Origin: a virus
Reading direction: 5' to 3' (one strand)
Virus record (IMG/VR): IMGVR_UViG_3300009606_000289
Coordinates: 1-29,646 of that record
DNA length: 29,646 bases
In this document: piece after piece, positions 21,283 to 28,435 of the stretch
Position numbering within the stretch: the stretch's first letter is position 1
Layout: the number at the start of each line of letters is the position of its first letter
The notes under the pieces: generated by a model
Told to the model about the DNA's origin: nothing
Database searches by the model: none
Seen by the model: the letters and a program-made list of their open reading frames with translations, nothing else
Program-made: the position numbers and the translations under genes

Positions 21283-22633
21283 CAAACAGACCCTCTAGTG
21301 AATTAGGAGCTACATCGCTAATAGGCATTGACTTCATTTTCTTACCAAGAGCGGGGTTGTTGTACCAATAATTAAAACTTTCACGATCTTTTACTGCATA
21401 CAGTCCGTTGTACTGATTAAACAATTTGATAGAAGAAGAATACGCTAACAATTTTTCTTTATCATTCAGCATATTATTTATTTGAATCATAAAATTTCTA
21501 ATACTTGCAGCTGCAAATGTTGCTCTAACCTCTGCCCATTTCTGAGTATTACCATATCTTTCTTTCCAAATACTCGCAGCATTATTCATCACTTCATGAA
21601 AAGCAATCAAGTCTATTTCTAAAGGATGCAATGAATTTATGTCTTCATACACAGCTAAATAGTCAGCTCCAGGATCTGCTTGCTTAGGAGTATATCCATC
21701 TAAACAATCATCAGCAGCCCTATCTCTGCCAAACTTTACAGTAGACCCTGGTCCGTATGTTCTTCTCCCTGATTTTTTACAAACATCTCCGAGCATATAA
21801 TAAAGACCAGTTTCTACTCCTCTAGAGTGTGTAGTGCTATCATATGATAAGTGTACGTTTTTATACAAGCCACTCTGTTGAAAAATCAAATAAGGAAGCA
21901 TTCTTCGTAAAGAACCTACTCCAAGAATGTGTAGATTCATTTGTCCGTCTTCATCACGAATAGGCACTTCACTTGCAATATAAGCACGCTGAACATCTTC
22001 TAAGTTACCTGTACCAAGCGCAGCAGCTCCCATCGCAATACCGCCTAGAAGATGATGTTGATCTTTAGGAACAGTTTTGAGAATAATATCTGCCCACTCT
22101 AGATAAGTATCTACATCATTGCCTTGCATAATAACAAAAGGCTTACATTTGCTACCAGTTCTCGTAAAAACTTCTAGTTGATTTTTTACATTCTCTCCAG
22201 TTTGTTTTGCGTATTTGTGAAAATTAGCACGATCAAACTTTCGTCCGGTAGTATCATTTCTATCTGATTTTCCAGTGTCAGTAATAACTGGAATCTCATC
22301 AAAACACATTCCTACATCTGCCCACTTGGCTTGATTCTCATACACTGCTTGTTTCAGTTCAGGAGTGACTGCCTTACCAACAGTAATAACTTGAAGGCCG
22401 CCAGAGTCAGCATGTATTTTATGCACATGACTGGCGTACTTTTGAAATTTCTCTCCATAACTATGCTCACAAAATGCATTGTATAACATAGAAAAAGTAT
22501 GTCCAGTTTCTTCTTCTACAAATAGTTTTTCAAACATATTGTTTATCTTTGAAACCGTATCAGGATTGCTAAGAGTTTCCTCGTTAGCTAAACGAATGAA
22601 AGAAGTACCTGAAACTACATACTCTAAACTCAT
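21275..22633 (-). CDS. dpdA: DpdA-like tRNA-guanine-transglycosylase-family DNA 7-deazaguanine transglycosylase
   Basis: 452 residues, TGT superfamily. Motifs in order: HADSGGLQ (74-81, Asp76 as in TGT base recognition), CFDEIP (110-115), GGIAMG (197-202), HILGVGSLRRML (235-246) and LSYDSTTHSRG (262-272), where Asp265 aligns with the TGT catalytic Asp region. DpdA proteins exchange guanine in DNA for a 7-deazaguanine, protecting phage DNA from restriction. The company of folE, queE and queD, all needed for the precursor and with no tRNA-related gene, favours the DNA rather than tRNA enzyme. ATG overlaps the exonuclease stop as ATGA. Which DpdA subtype it is cannot be decided by eye. Confidence 0.85.
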   Translation of the reverse strand: MSLEYVVSGTSFIRLANEETLSNPDTVSKINNMFEKLFVEEETGHTFSMLYNAFCEHSYGEKFQKYASHVHKIHADSGGLQVITVGKAVTPELKQAVYENQAKWADVGMCFDEIPVITDTGKSDRNDTTGRKFDRANFHKYAKQTGENVKNQLEVFTRTGSKCKPFVIMQGNDVDTYLEWADIILKTVPKDQHHLLGGIAMGAAALGTGNLEDVQRAYIASEVPIRDEDGQMNLHILGVGSLRRMLPYLIFQQSGLYKNVHLSYDSTTHSRGVETGLYYMLGDVCKKSGRRTYGPGSTVKFGRDRAADDCLDGYTPKQADPGADYLAVYEDINSLHPLEIDLIAFHEVMNNAASIWKERYGNTQKWAEVRATFAAASIRNFMIQINNMLNDKEKLLAYSSSIKLFNQYNGLYAVKDRESFNYWYNNPALGKKMKSMPISDVAPNSLEGLFGE

Positions 22634-23160
22634 GATTTTAACATATCCATAATAAGTTTTGCTTCGGCGATTGCATCATGCAAAGCGTTGTGATTGATAC
22701 CAGTCTTTTCTAACTTGCGTCCAAGAACAGAAGTCAATGTTCTCATGTCGTATATGTCCCAAAACTTCCAAGGCAGTTTGCCTGTTTGCCAGCCCAAAGC
22801 ATACAGTGATGACTCTAATATAGTAACATCAAAACTAGAACCGTTTCCCCAGATAGGAATAGACTTGTCACCATAAAAAGTAACGAACTTATCTATAGCT
22901 TCGTCTAGTGGCACTGGATCTTTTTTCCACGAATCAATAGCTTCTTTAGGCTGAGTCGCCCACCAAGCTACAGTTTCTTTATCTATGTGCAAACCTGCTT
23001 CTTTACATGTAACAGGATCAACATTGATAAAAAACTCTTCTAGAATTCCATCTTGTAGATTGAACTTAACTGCGCCTATCGAAGTTATGCACGAGTTAGG
23101 ACGAACACTTAGCGTTTCTAAGTCTACTACAATTTGAACATCAGATGGCTTTATCCGCAT
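22630..23160 (-). CDS. DEDD 3'-5' exonuclease, DexA/Rv2179c-like
   Basis: 176 residues. VVDLETLSVRP (11-21) holds the first Asp and Glu, IPIWGNGSSFDVTILES the middle Asp, and HNALHDAIAEAKLIMDM the His and final Asp. This is the DEDDh pattern of the RNase T-like fold. The W-W-x-x-Q motif (VAWWATQP) typical of the Rv2179c/T4 DexA group is present. Such enzymes degrade single-stranded DNA or RNA from the 3' end. It overlaps folE by 10 bp and dpdA by 4 bp, embedding it in the modification operon; it may degrade host DNA while modified phage DNA is spared, but that is inference. Confidence 0.87.
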   Translation of the reverse strand: MRIKPSDVQIVVDLETLSVRPNSCITSIGAVKFNLQDGILEEFFINVDPVTCKEAGLHIDKETVAWWATQPKEAIDSWKKDPVPLDEAIDKFVTFYGDKSIPIWGNGSSFDVTILESSLYALGWQTGKLPWKFWDIYDMRTLTSVLGRKLEKTGINHNALHDAIAEAKLIMDMLKS

Positions 23161-23825
23161 AACTGTTCCTGTATTTGAATGTTGTGCATAAATTCGTTAC
23201 GCATAGCTGGATCAGTCTTCAAACGTCCCTTAAGGACAGTAGTTTGAGTTGAACTGTTTGAAGAACGAATGCCCCGATTCTCACAACAACCATGTCGGGC
23301 ACGAATGTATACACCCACTGCATCTGATTCTGTGAGGTTTACTATTTCTTCTGCAATCATTTCAGTGAGTTCTTCTTGCAAGTGTCCACGTTGTGCTAGA
23401 TGTTGTGCTATGCGAGTGTACTTAGACAATCCGATAACATTATTCCCTGGCAAACAAGCAATATAGCAGATACCAGACACAGGTTGGTGATGATGAGAAC
23501 ACATGCTGCGAATATCAGACCTAACAATAATTAACTGATCATATTTACCATCGTTAGGAAATGAAGTTACTTTAGGTGCTGGCTCATATCGACCTGACAT
23601 TATTTCATTCACATACATTTTTGCTAGACGCCGTGCTGTATCTTTACTATTAGGATCGTTCTCAATATCAATAACGAGGCTACTTAATACTCCTTCGAAC
23701 TTCTCTGTAAGTTCTTCTATAAGTCTAGGCTTTTCATCTTCATAGATAAACTTAGAGATATTATCTGAGGCGTAAAATCTTGTGTTTTTATGCGCTAATC
23801 TTGCTTTAATTACTTCACTTATCAT
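23151..23825 (-). CDS. folE: GTP cyclohydrolase I
   Basis: 224 residues. Converts GTP to 7,8-dihydroneopterin triphosphate, the entry to deazaguanine and folate synthesis. The zinc site is visible: Cys109 and the His pair 111-112 in RSMCSHHHQPVSG, and Cys180 or 181 in RHGCCENRGIRS. VIGLSKYTRIAQ (130-141) and QEELTEMIAEEI follow in the usual order. It is of usual length for bacterial FolE. In this context it most likely supplies QueD. ATG overlaps the 63-residue gene by 11 bp. Confidence 0.97.
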   Translation of the reverse strand: MISEVIKARLAHKNTRFYASDNISKFIYEDEKPRLIEELTEKFEGVLSSLVIDIENDPNSKDTARRLAKMYVNEIMSGRYEPAPKVTSFPNDGKYDQLIIVRSDIRSMCSHHHQPVSGICYIACLPGNNVIGLSKYTRIAQHLAQRGHLQEELTEMIAEEIVNLTESDAVGVYIRARHGCCENRGIRSSNSSTQTTVLKGRLKTDPAMRNEFMHNIQIQEQLCG

Positions 23826-24006
23826 TTTTTATAATACCTGTGTCCCAGTTTCTTGCAAAAGACTCTGCGTAGTGAATGCTTTTACCTGGAAATTCATTTG
23901 AGCCAACTTTTTTCCCGTCTTCATACATGTCAACAACATACATAATGTCAGGCCCTGACAGACCATTACCACTGTAAGGAATTTGTCTTATAGTACTGTA
24001 TCTCAT
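23815..24006 (-). CDS. Small phage protein of unknown function (63 aa)
   Basis: No recognised family. Reads MRYSTIRQIPYSGNG, then MYVVDMYEDGKKVGSNEFPG and SIHYAESFARNWDTG: a strand, a turn and a helix rich in Tyr, Trp and Asp. Overlaps the phosphoribosyltransferase stop as ATGA and folE by 11 bp, so it is a real member of the modification operon. It is worth testing as an accessory subunit. Confidence 0.65.
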   Translation of the reverse strand: MRYSTIRQIPYSGNGLSGPDIMYVVDMYEDGKKVGSNEFPGKSIHYAESFARNWDTGIIKNDK

Positions 24007-24425
24007 TCAGCCTCCCAAGGGAAAACTACCCATTCATCCACATTATATAATGCTTGACCTACAATGTCAATACCTTTATCGTTTCTTTTATTTAGCAGTA
24101 CTGCTCGCTTGGCTAATGGAGCTAACTCAGCTACATCGTCCATTGTCAACCCACTATCACATATGTCATCAATGAATAGTGTAGTGTTGTGATTATTGTC
24201 GGCCACCTTTTCTACATCTTGACTATAGCCGTCTCGTGTCTGCCAGGCTACAGGTTCAAAAGGAACATTCAGTATATGAGATACAATAACACCCGGTATC
24301 AATCCCCCTCGTGAAATGCCAACTACCTTAGTGATGCCAAGATGTTTAGCATCGTGTGCGATATCTAGACACAATGCGTCTATATCCATCCAATCTACAT
24401 ACAGTTTGTGATCTCTAAAGTCCAT
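24003..24425 (-). CDS. Purine phosphoribosyltransferase-like protein
   Basis: 140 residues, type I PRTase fold. The PRPP-binding motif is TTLFIDDICDSGLTMDD (about 81-97); an SRGG loop (ISRGGLIPG) binds pyrophosphate. The end DEWVVFPWEAE resembles xanthine-guanine phosphoribosyltransferase C-termini. Such enzymes join a purine base to PRPP. Between queE and folE, a role in purine salvage for GTP, or in handling deazaguanine bases, is plausible but unproven. ATG lies 2 bp past the queE stop. Confidence 0.85.
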   Translation of the reverse strand: MDFRDHKLYVDWMDIDALCLDIAHDAKHLGITKVVGISRGGLIPGVIVSHILNVPFEPVAWQTRDGYSQDVEKVADNNHNTTLFIDDICDSGLTMDDVAELAPLAKRAVLLNKRNDKGIDIVGQALYNVDEWVVFPWEAE

Positions 24426-24427
24426 AA

Positions 24428-25315
24428 CTAAGTCCCTATTTGATTTCCATAAACATAGCAGTGATTGCGAGTAGCAACCTTATACCCACGTTGCATAGCT
24501 TGGTTGCAAATTTCTGCAACTTGCTCTTGCTCTTCTTTTGTTGCACCGGCTGGCATTATCCAAATCTCTGGCTTAACAATCTCTGCGCTTCTAGCATACT
24601 CTGCTATCTCTTTCGCATATTGATCTATCTCTTGCCAACTTTCTTCTGTGCCGTTACAAACAAATTTGATAATACTAGTGCTGCAAGTTTTTTCTACATA
24701 AGACATTAAGTTATCTACCATAACTTGTCCCTGTTCACCTGCTGTGTGCCAAGTCTTAGGACTAATTGACCAGTGCCAACGAATGTCCATCTCAGCAAGA
24801 TAGTCGTTTATGAAATCTTGTAAATCTTTGTTTATTTTCTTAGTGCCGTTAGTTTCGACTGTAATAATTTTAGGAACATTGCCACGAATAAGAAACTCGT
24901 TGACAATTGCTTTCATCTGCTTTTGTTGCAGCATGGGTTCGCCGCCAGTAAAGGCAAGCATATTTTCTTGATTTGAAATAGGGTGTGTAAATTTACCATG
25001 AGGAAGAAGTGATTCAAGTTTATCACATGCGCCTTCTACGTCAACGTCTGTTGCTAGATGCTTGTACTTCATTGACCATGTATATGATGAGTCACAGCCT
25101 TTGTCCCACACAGGAAGATCCTCTACACGATCTACTGCAATCAAGTCGTAGTCTTTGTAGGGTAGTTCCCATGTGTCAGGCTTTGTTGGATGTGTTTGAC
25201 CGAAGCCGTTGCACTCTAAGTTACAGCCGAAAAATCTAAGCCATACTGTTGGAGTGCCGGCAAGTTCTGCTTCGCCTTGAAATGACCAGAACATTTCGGA
25301 AAAACGAATTTTCAT
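24428..25315 (-). CDS. queE: QueE-like 7-carboxy-7-deazaguanine synthase (radical SAM)
   Basis: 295 residues. Converts 6-carboxytetrahydropterin to 7-carboxy-7-deazaguanine with a 4Fe-4S cluster and S-adenosylmethionine. FWSFQGEAELAGTPTVWLRF is the QueE N-terminus. The cluster cysteines appear to be Cys31 and Cys35 (FFGCNLEC) plus Cys74 (KGCDSSYTW), so the third is displaced by a 38-residue insertion. TGGEPML (SAM-binding GGE), SPKTWH and a PAGATKEEQEQ region complete it. I recall this inserted form from other marine phages. Transcribed from the promoter at 25342-25370, first gene of the operon. Confidence 0.92.
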   Translation of the reverse strand: MKIRFSEMFWSFQGEAELAGTPTVWLRFFGCNLECNGFGQTHPTKPDTWELPYKDYDLIAVDRVEDLPVWDKGCDSSYTWSMKYKHLATDVDVEGACDKLESLLPHGKFTHPISNQENMLAFTGGEPMLQQKQMKAIVNEFLIRGNVPKIITVETNGTKKINKDLQDFINDYLAEMDIRWHWSISPKTWHTAGEQGQVMVDNLMSYVEKTCSTSIIKFVCNGTEESWQEIDQYAKEIAEYARSAEIVKPEIWIMPAGATKEEQEQVAEICNQAMQRGYKVATRNHCYVYGNQIGT

Positions 25316-25341
25316 AATAGAAGTCTCTCAATGTTTTAACC

Positions 25342-25370
25342 AGTATAGTACTATTTAGGTCAAATGTCAA
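25342..25370 (-). promoter_or_regulatory. Sigma-70-type promoter for the queE-dpdA operon
   Basis: TTGACA (25365-25370), 17 bases, TATACT (25342-25347), 27 bases before the QueE ATG. The -35 lies beside the gp55 stop codon. It is predicted to start the seven-gene modification operon. Confidence 0.82.
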
Positions 25371-25923
25371 GCACTGATTCTTCTTTTTCATCAAAATATT
25401 TCGGTCGTCTTTTCGGCTGTGCTGTTTCGGAGACTTTACTAATTTCTTTCTTGTCTTTAGCGTTGCTGTCGATTTGTTCTTGAACCCACTTCAAATACTC
25501 ATAGTTTCCAGAGTCACCTTCAATCTCATCAAGTAGTTGCTGCAAATCGATACTAGCTAAGTAGTTTAGTTTAGTTTCAGTTTGCCGAGCTTCTTTCTTG
25601 ATACGACGGATGAAACTGTAGTATGTGATCTGAGTGAAGTAAGCGAAGGGATTGTTTGACTTCTCCGGATTGAACCTATCAGCATATCTCAAGCAGTTCT
25701 CAATGCCGTCAAGAATCATTTCATCTCGGAAAGTATAGTTTACAAAGTTTGATTTGTATGCTAAATGATTTGATATCTTAACGAAACACTCGCCGAGATA
25801 GTTTGTACATTGAGGTTTTGGCGCACCATCTAAAACCGCTTGATCCCAAAGTATCTTCCATTCTTTTATTTCGGCAAAAAACTTTTTGTTATCAATATAG
25901 TGTGCGTTTTTTTGTTTAGACAT
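25360..25923 (-). CDS. 55: Late sigma factor, T4 gp55-like
   Basis: 187 residues (T4 gp55 is 185). Matches T4 gp55 in NAHYIDNKKFFAEIKEWK, YTFRDEMILDGIENCLRYADRFNPEKSNNPFAYFTQITYYSFIRRIKKE: the sigma region 2 equivalent that binds core polymerase and the TATAAATA box. The C-terminus is divergent and charged, as expected. Start ATG 25923 is six bases after GGAG; the ATG just before it and a TTG give 1-4 extra residues. It should read the late boxes seen in this window. It has its own promoter. Confidence 0.95.
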   Translation of the reverse strand: MSKQKNAHYIDNKKFFAEIKEWKILWDQAVLDGAPKPQCTNYLGECFVKISNHLAYKSNFVNYTFRDEMILDGIENCLRYADRFNPEKSNNPFAYFTQITYYSFIRRIKKEARQTETKLNYLASIDLQQLLDEIEGDSGNYEYLKWVQEQIDSNAKDKKEISKVSETAQPKRRPKYFDEKEESVLDI

Positions 25924-25951
25924 CATAGTCTCCAATTGAATTCATAATACA

Positions 25952-25980
25952 ATAATACTAAAAAAAGATTGCCTTGTCAA
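25952..25980 (-). promoter_or_regulatory. Sigma-70-type promoter for gp55
   Basis: TTGACA (25975-25980), 17 bases, TATTAT (25952-25957), 28 bases before the gp55 ATG. Its -35 is one arm of the inverted repeat at 25972-26011. Confidence 0.78.
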
Positions 25981-26011
25981 GTAAATAAATTGCAATAAAT
26001 GCTTGACAAGG
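25972..26011. repeat. Inverted repeat joining two back-to-back promoters
   Basis: CCTTGTCAAG (25972-25981) and CTTGACAAGG (26002-26011), perfect 10-bp arms with a 20-base AT-rich spacer. Each arm contains the -35 hexamer of one promoter. Confidence 0.75.
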
Positions 26012-26031
26012 TTTTGCCGTATTGTTATAAT
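26003..26031 (+). promoter_or_regulatory. Perfect sigma-70 promoter on the plus strand
   Basis: TTGACA (26003-26008), 17 bases, TATAAT (26026-26031), both hexamers perfect. It fires away from gp55 into the 3' end of the Sm-like gene, where no plus-strand gene is visible. Transcription would begin near 26038 and be antisense to 26058 onwards. A 10-codon reading frame starts at 26061 (MNNLIFTINQ, stop at 26093) with only an AGAAG-type ribosome site. Confidence 0.7.
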
Positions 26032-26057
26032 TGCTTTGTTAGAAAGAAAGAGAAGAA

Positions 26058-26486
26058 CTAATGAACAATCTTATCTTTACCATCAATCAATAAATCTAAC
26101 TGCTCCGTCAGATAGTCAAGTTCATCAAAATCAAGATCTTCTAATTCTTTAGCTTCAGGGTCATCTTTCAAGAAGTTACCTTCAAAAGAAACAGGCTTAC
26201 CATAAACATTCTCTACCATCTCCTCGTAAGAGGAGTACAGGCGCTCACTTAATCTATTCATACAAATAACATTGAACTGGTCTATAACAACTTCACGGTC
26301 ATCAGTCATAACTAAGAACGGCCTAAGTACCATATGTTCACCTATTATTTTACCGTTATCATCAGTTACAGGTTTAGCAGTAATCTCTAAAGGAAATTTG
26401 AGAACAATAGAATCAGGAGTGTATTCTAAATCACCGACTAGATTGATACCATTGGCTAAGTGTACAATGTTGTAGTTAATCTCCAC
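26058..26486 (-). CDS. Sm-like phage protein with acidic C-terminus (142 aa)
   Basis: The N-terminal half, YNIVHLANGINLVGDLEYTPDSIVLKFPLEI, has the Sm1 pattern (strand, NG turn, G-D-L). MVLRPFLVMTDDREVVIDQFNVICMNRLSE gives the remaining strands. The C-terminal 40 residues are acidic and helical (DDPEAKELEDLDFDELDYL). The layout parallels the protein at 3307-3648, so the two may be distant paralogues. RNA or protein scaffolding is inferred from the fold only. GTG start with AAAGG upstream, overlapping UvsW by 11 bp. A plus-strand promoter lies just beyond its stop. Confidence 0.65.
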   Translation of the reverse strand: MEINYNIVHLANGINLVGDLEYTPDSIVLKFPLEITAKPVTDDNGKIIGEHMVLRPFLVMTDDREVVIDQFNVICMNRLSERLYSSYEEMVENVYGKPVSFEGNFLKDDPEAKELEDLDFDELDYLTEQLDLLIDGKDKIVH

Positions 26487-27960
26487 TGATAGGTACCTTT
26501 ATCATTTTGTATTCGAATCCTTCTTCATTATATATTTTTACACGCTCAACCATATGTCCAAGAGTGTAGTTCTTTTTAGACTTCCAAGATAGGTCATCAC
26601 CAATATCAAAAAGCTCACAAGATGTCTTGTTGTCGCCTTTTCTCAACCCTCTACCAATACTCTGTAAGTTTCTGATTCTACTTTTACTAGGTGAAGCAAA
26701 AACGATATTGTGCAAGTTACGAATATTTATGCCTGTTGAAAACGTACCATATGAGGCGATAATGATAGCATCATTTTCTTTTTCAGTCAATGCTCGTATC
26801 TGTTCTCGTTGTTCAGTATCAGTGCCGCCATGAACAAAGAACACACTTCGTTTGTCTCCTACTTTCTCACTTACTAAATCGTTCAGCACCTTACCGTGCT
26901 TCTCTACATATTGAAACAACACTAGCGTATTGCCTTTCTGAGTAGTGCATAGATTTTTTATGAATGTGTTACGCCTGGGATTAGATACAATCCAATCCAT
27001 CTCTTCTTGATAGGTCATTTTTTTTACTAGCTTTCTATCTTCGTCACTATAATCCAGAAGAAGACAAGTAATAGCAAGATCAGCTACACTTTTTTGTTCC
27101 ATTAGTTTTTTAGTAGTGATTACTTTTTTGACAGCACCAAAGATGCCTTCTAGTACTAACTTGTGTGTCTTAGTACCGTCAAGCGTACCAGTAGTTCCTA
27201 TTCTATAAGGTGCGTTAGAGCATTTGTCTAGTATAGAAGTAAGAGATTTTGCTTTGAAGTTATGTGCTTCGTCTCCATACACAACGTCAAACTGCTCAAA
27301 CCATTGCTTAGGAAACTTGTAGATAGATTGCCAAGTAGAGATAGTTATTGGTGCTGAGTTTGACTTTTCTTTTCCGCCGTAGATTCTGTGACAGTTTTCT
27401 GCTGCGTTCCAATCATCTGCTGTTGCGTAGTCTCCGAAGTCTCCAAACATCTGCTCAACGAGCGAGGTTGTTGGCACAATGAGGAGCTGTTTGCGACCAA
27501 GCTGTTGGTGATAGCGAACAAGGTTATAGATAATAAGAGACTTCCCAGATGCAGTGGGGGAAAGTAAGAGGGCTCTCCCTTCGTTGATAGAGTGTTTGAC
27601 AGCCTCGATTTGATAGTCTCTGATTTCAATGTCTTTTCCGCCGCTCTGTAGTTTTAGTTTTTTAGCTAATGATTCTACATACTGAGTAGATACTGGATCG
27701 CCAACATCTTTTATATCAACTTCTATTTTATATTCTAAAGTATTTGCAAATTCTTTTAGGTACGGTAACAGACCTACATAAAGTTCTTGTCTGTACATGT
27801 TGAACAAACGTGCTTTTCCATCCCACATGCGACTCTTGTAGCTAGGCATAAACTTAGCTCCAGGCACATCGAATGTAAAGAATTCAGATATCTCTTGAGC
27901 AGTAGAAGGGTCACTATCTACTTTGAGAAACACTTCATTCTTTTTAGTTACTCGTATCAC
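26476..27960 (-). CDS. uvsW: DNA helicase, T4 UvsW-like
   Basis: 494 residues, superfamily 2. The N-terminal domain reads AKFMPSYKSRMWDGKARLFN, typical of UvsW. Walker A/motif I is SPTASGKSL (134-142), motif II YGDEAHNF (DEAH), motif III IGTTGTLDG and motif VI LQSIGRGLRKGD. UvsW unwinds R-loops, branched DNA and stalled forks and switches off origin-dependent replication late in infection. GTG start overlaps the UvsY stop by one base. A late promoter box upstream of uvsY fits T4, where uvsW is a late gene. Confidence 0.97.
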   Translation of the reverse strand: MIRVTKKNEVFLKVDSDPSTAQEISEFFTFDVPGAKFMPSYKSRMWDGKARLFNMYRQELYVGLLPYLKEFANTLEYKIEVDIKDVGDPVSTQYVESLAKKLKLQSGGKDIEIRDYQIEAVKHSINEGRALLLSPTASGKSLIIYNLVRYHQQLGRKQLLIVPTTSLVEQMFGDFGDYATADDWNAAENCHRIYGGKEKSNSAPITISTWQSIYKFPKQWFEQFDVVYGDEAHNFKAKSLTSILDKCSNAPYRIGTTGTLDGTKTHKLVLEGIFGAVKKVITTKKLMEQKSVADLAITCLLLDYSDEDRKLVKKMTYQEEMDWIVSNPRRNTFIKNLCTTQKGNTLVLFQYVEKHGKVLNDLVSEKVGDKRSVFFVHGGTDTEQREQIRALTEKENDAIIIASYGTFSTGINIRNLHNIVFASPSKSRIRNLQSIGRGLRKGDNKTSCELFDIGDDLSWKSKKNYTLGHMVERVKIYNEEGFEYKMIKVPISGD

Positions 27961-28403
27961 TACATAAGTCCGTTAGTAAACTTCATAAACTCGATAGCAT
28001 TTTTGATATCACAAGTTCTGCTATTCAGAGATTTCATAACAAACTCACACTGATACAAACACGCTTTAATATATTCTATTTTATCTACGATTTTTATTAT
28101 GTCAGAATCGCTATCTAGATATTCTTGCATCTCATTTTTTAGAGGCTGCGGTCCTAGATACTGTTCCCATCCTAAGTTGTCTAACTCTTCACGAGACAGT
28201 TCGCCTCTGAAGTAACGCCACTTAATACGGCGCAAAGAATACATCTGAGATTCATATTTTCTCAGTTGCAACTTGAAAGTTGTAAGGTGGTTCAGATACT
28301 TAGAGTGTAACTCAGGAGTTTTTGTAGATTCACTGCCAAGATTTAGTTCATCAATTTTGCAGTCAGCTTTCCACTGATCCTGCAATTCGTTCAACGTAAT
28401 CAT
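27960..28403 (-). CDS. uvsY: Recombination mediator, T4 UvsY-like
   Basis: 147 residues (T4 UvsY is 137). Matches the UvsY pattern: LNELQDQWKADCKIDELNL, ELHSKYLNHLTTFKLQLRKYE, a WRYFRGELS turn, YLDSDSDIIKI and the C-terminal helix LNSRTCDIKNAIEFMKFTNG. UvsY displaces gp32 and loads the UvsX recombinase on single-stranded DNA. Gene order uvsY-uvsW is reversed by strand but conserved in adjacency with T4. A late box lies 25 bases before the ATG. Confidence 0.92.
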   Translation of the reverse strand: MITLNELQDQWKADCKIDELNLGSESTKTPELHSKYLNHLTTFKLQLRKYESQMYSLRRIKWRYFRGELSREELDNLGWEQYLGPQPLKNEMQEYLDSDSDIIKIVDKIEYIKACLYQCEFVMKSLNSRTCDIKNAIEFMKFTNGLM

Positions 28404-28427
28404 AATAAAGCCTCATAATATATAAAC

Positions 28428-28435
28428 TATTTATA
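28428..28435 (-). promoter_or_regulatory. T4-type late promoter box for uvsY-uvsW
   Basis: Minus-strand TATAAATA overlapping the tail-gene stop (GTA TAA ATA), 25 bases before the UvsY ATG. Confidence 0.7.

Noticed and set aside
26220-26235. CTCCTC-GTAA-GAGGAG hairpin on the plus strand, downstream of the antisense promoter
   Set aside because: It is a perfect stem with a GNRA loop but encodes part of the Sm-like protein and has no T-run, so it is not a terminator; it was not counted as an RNA gene.
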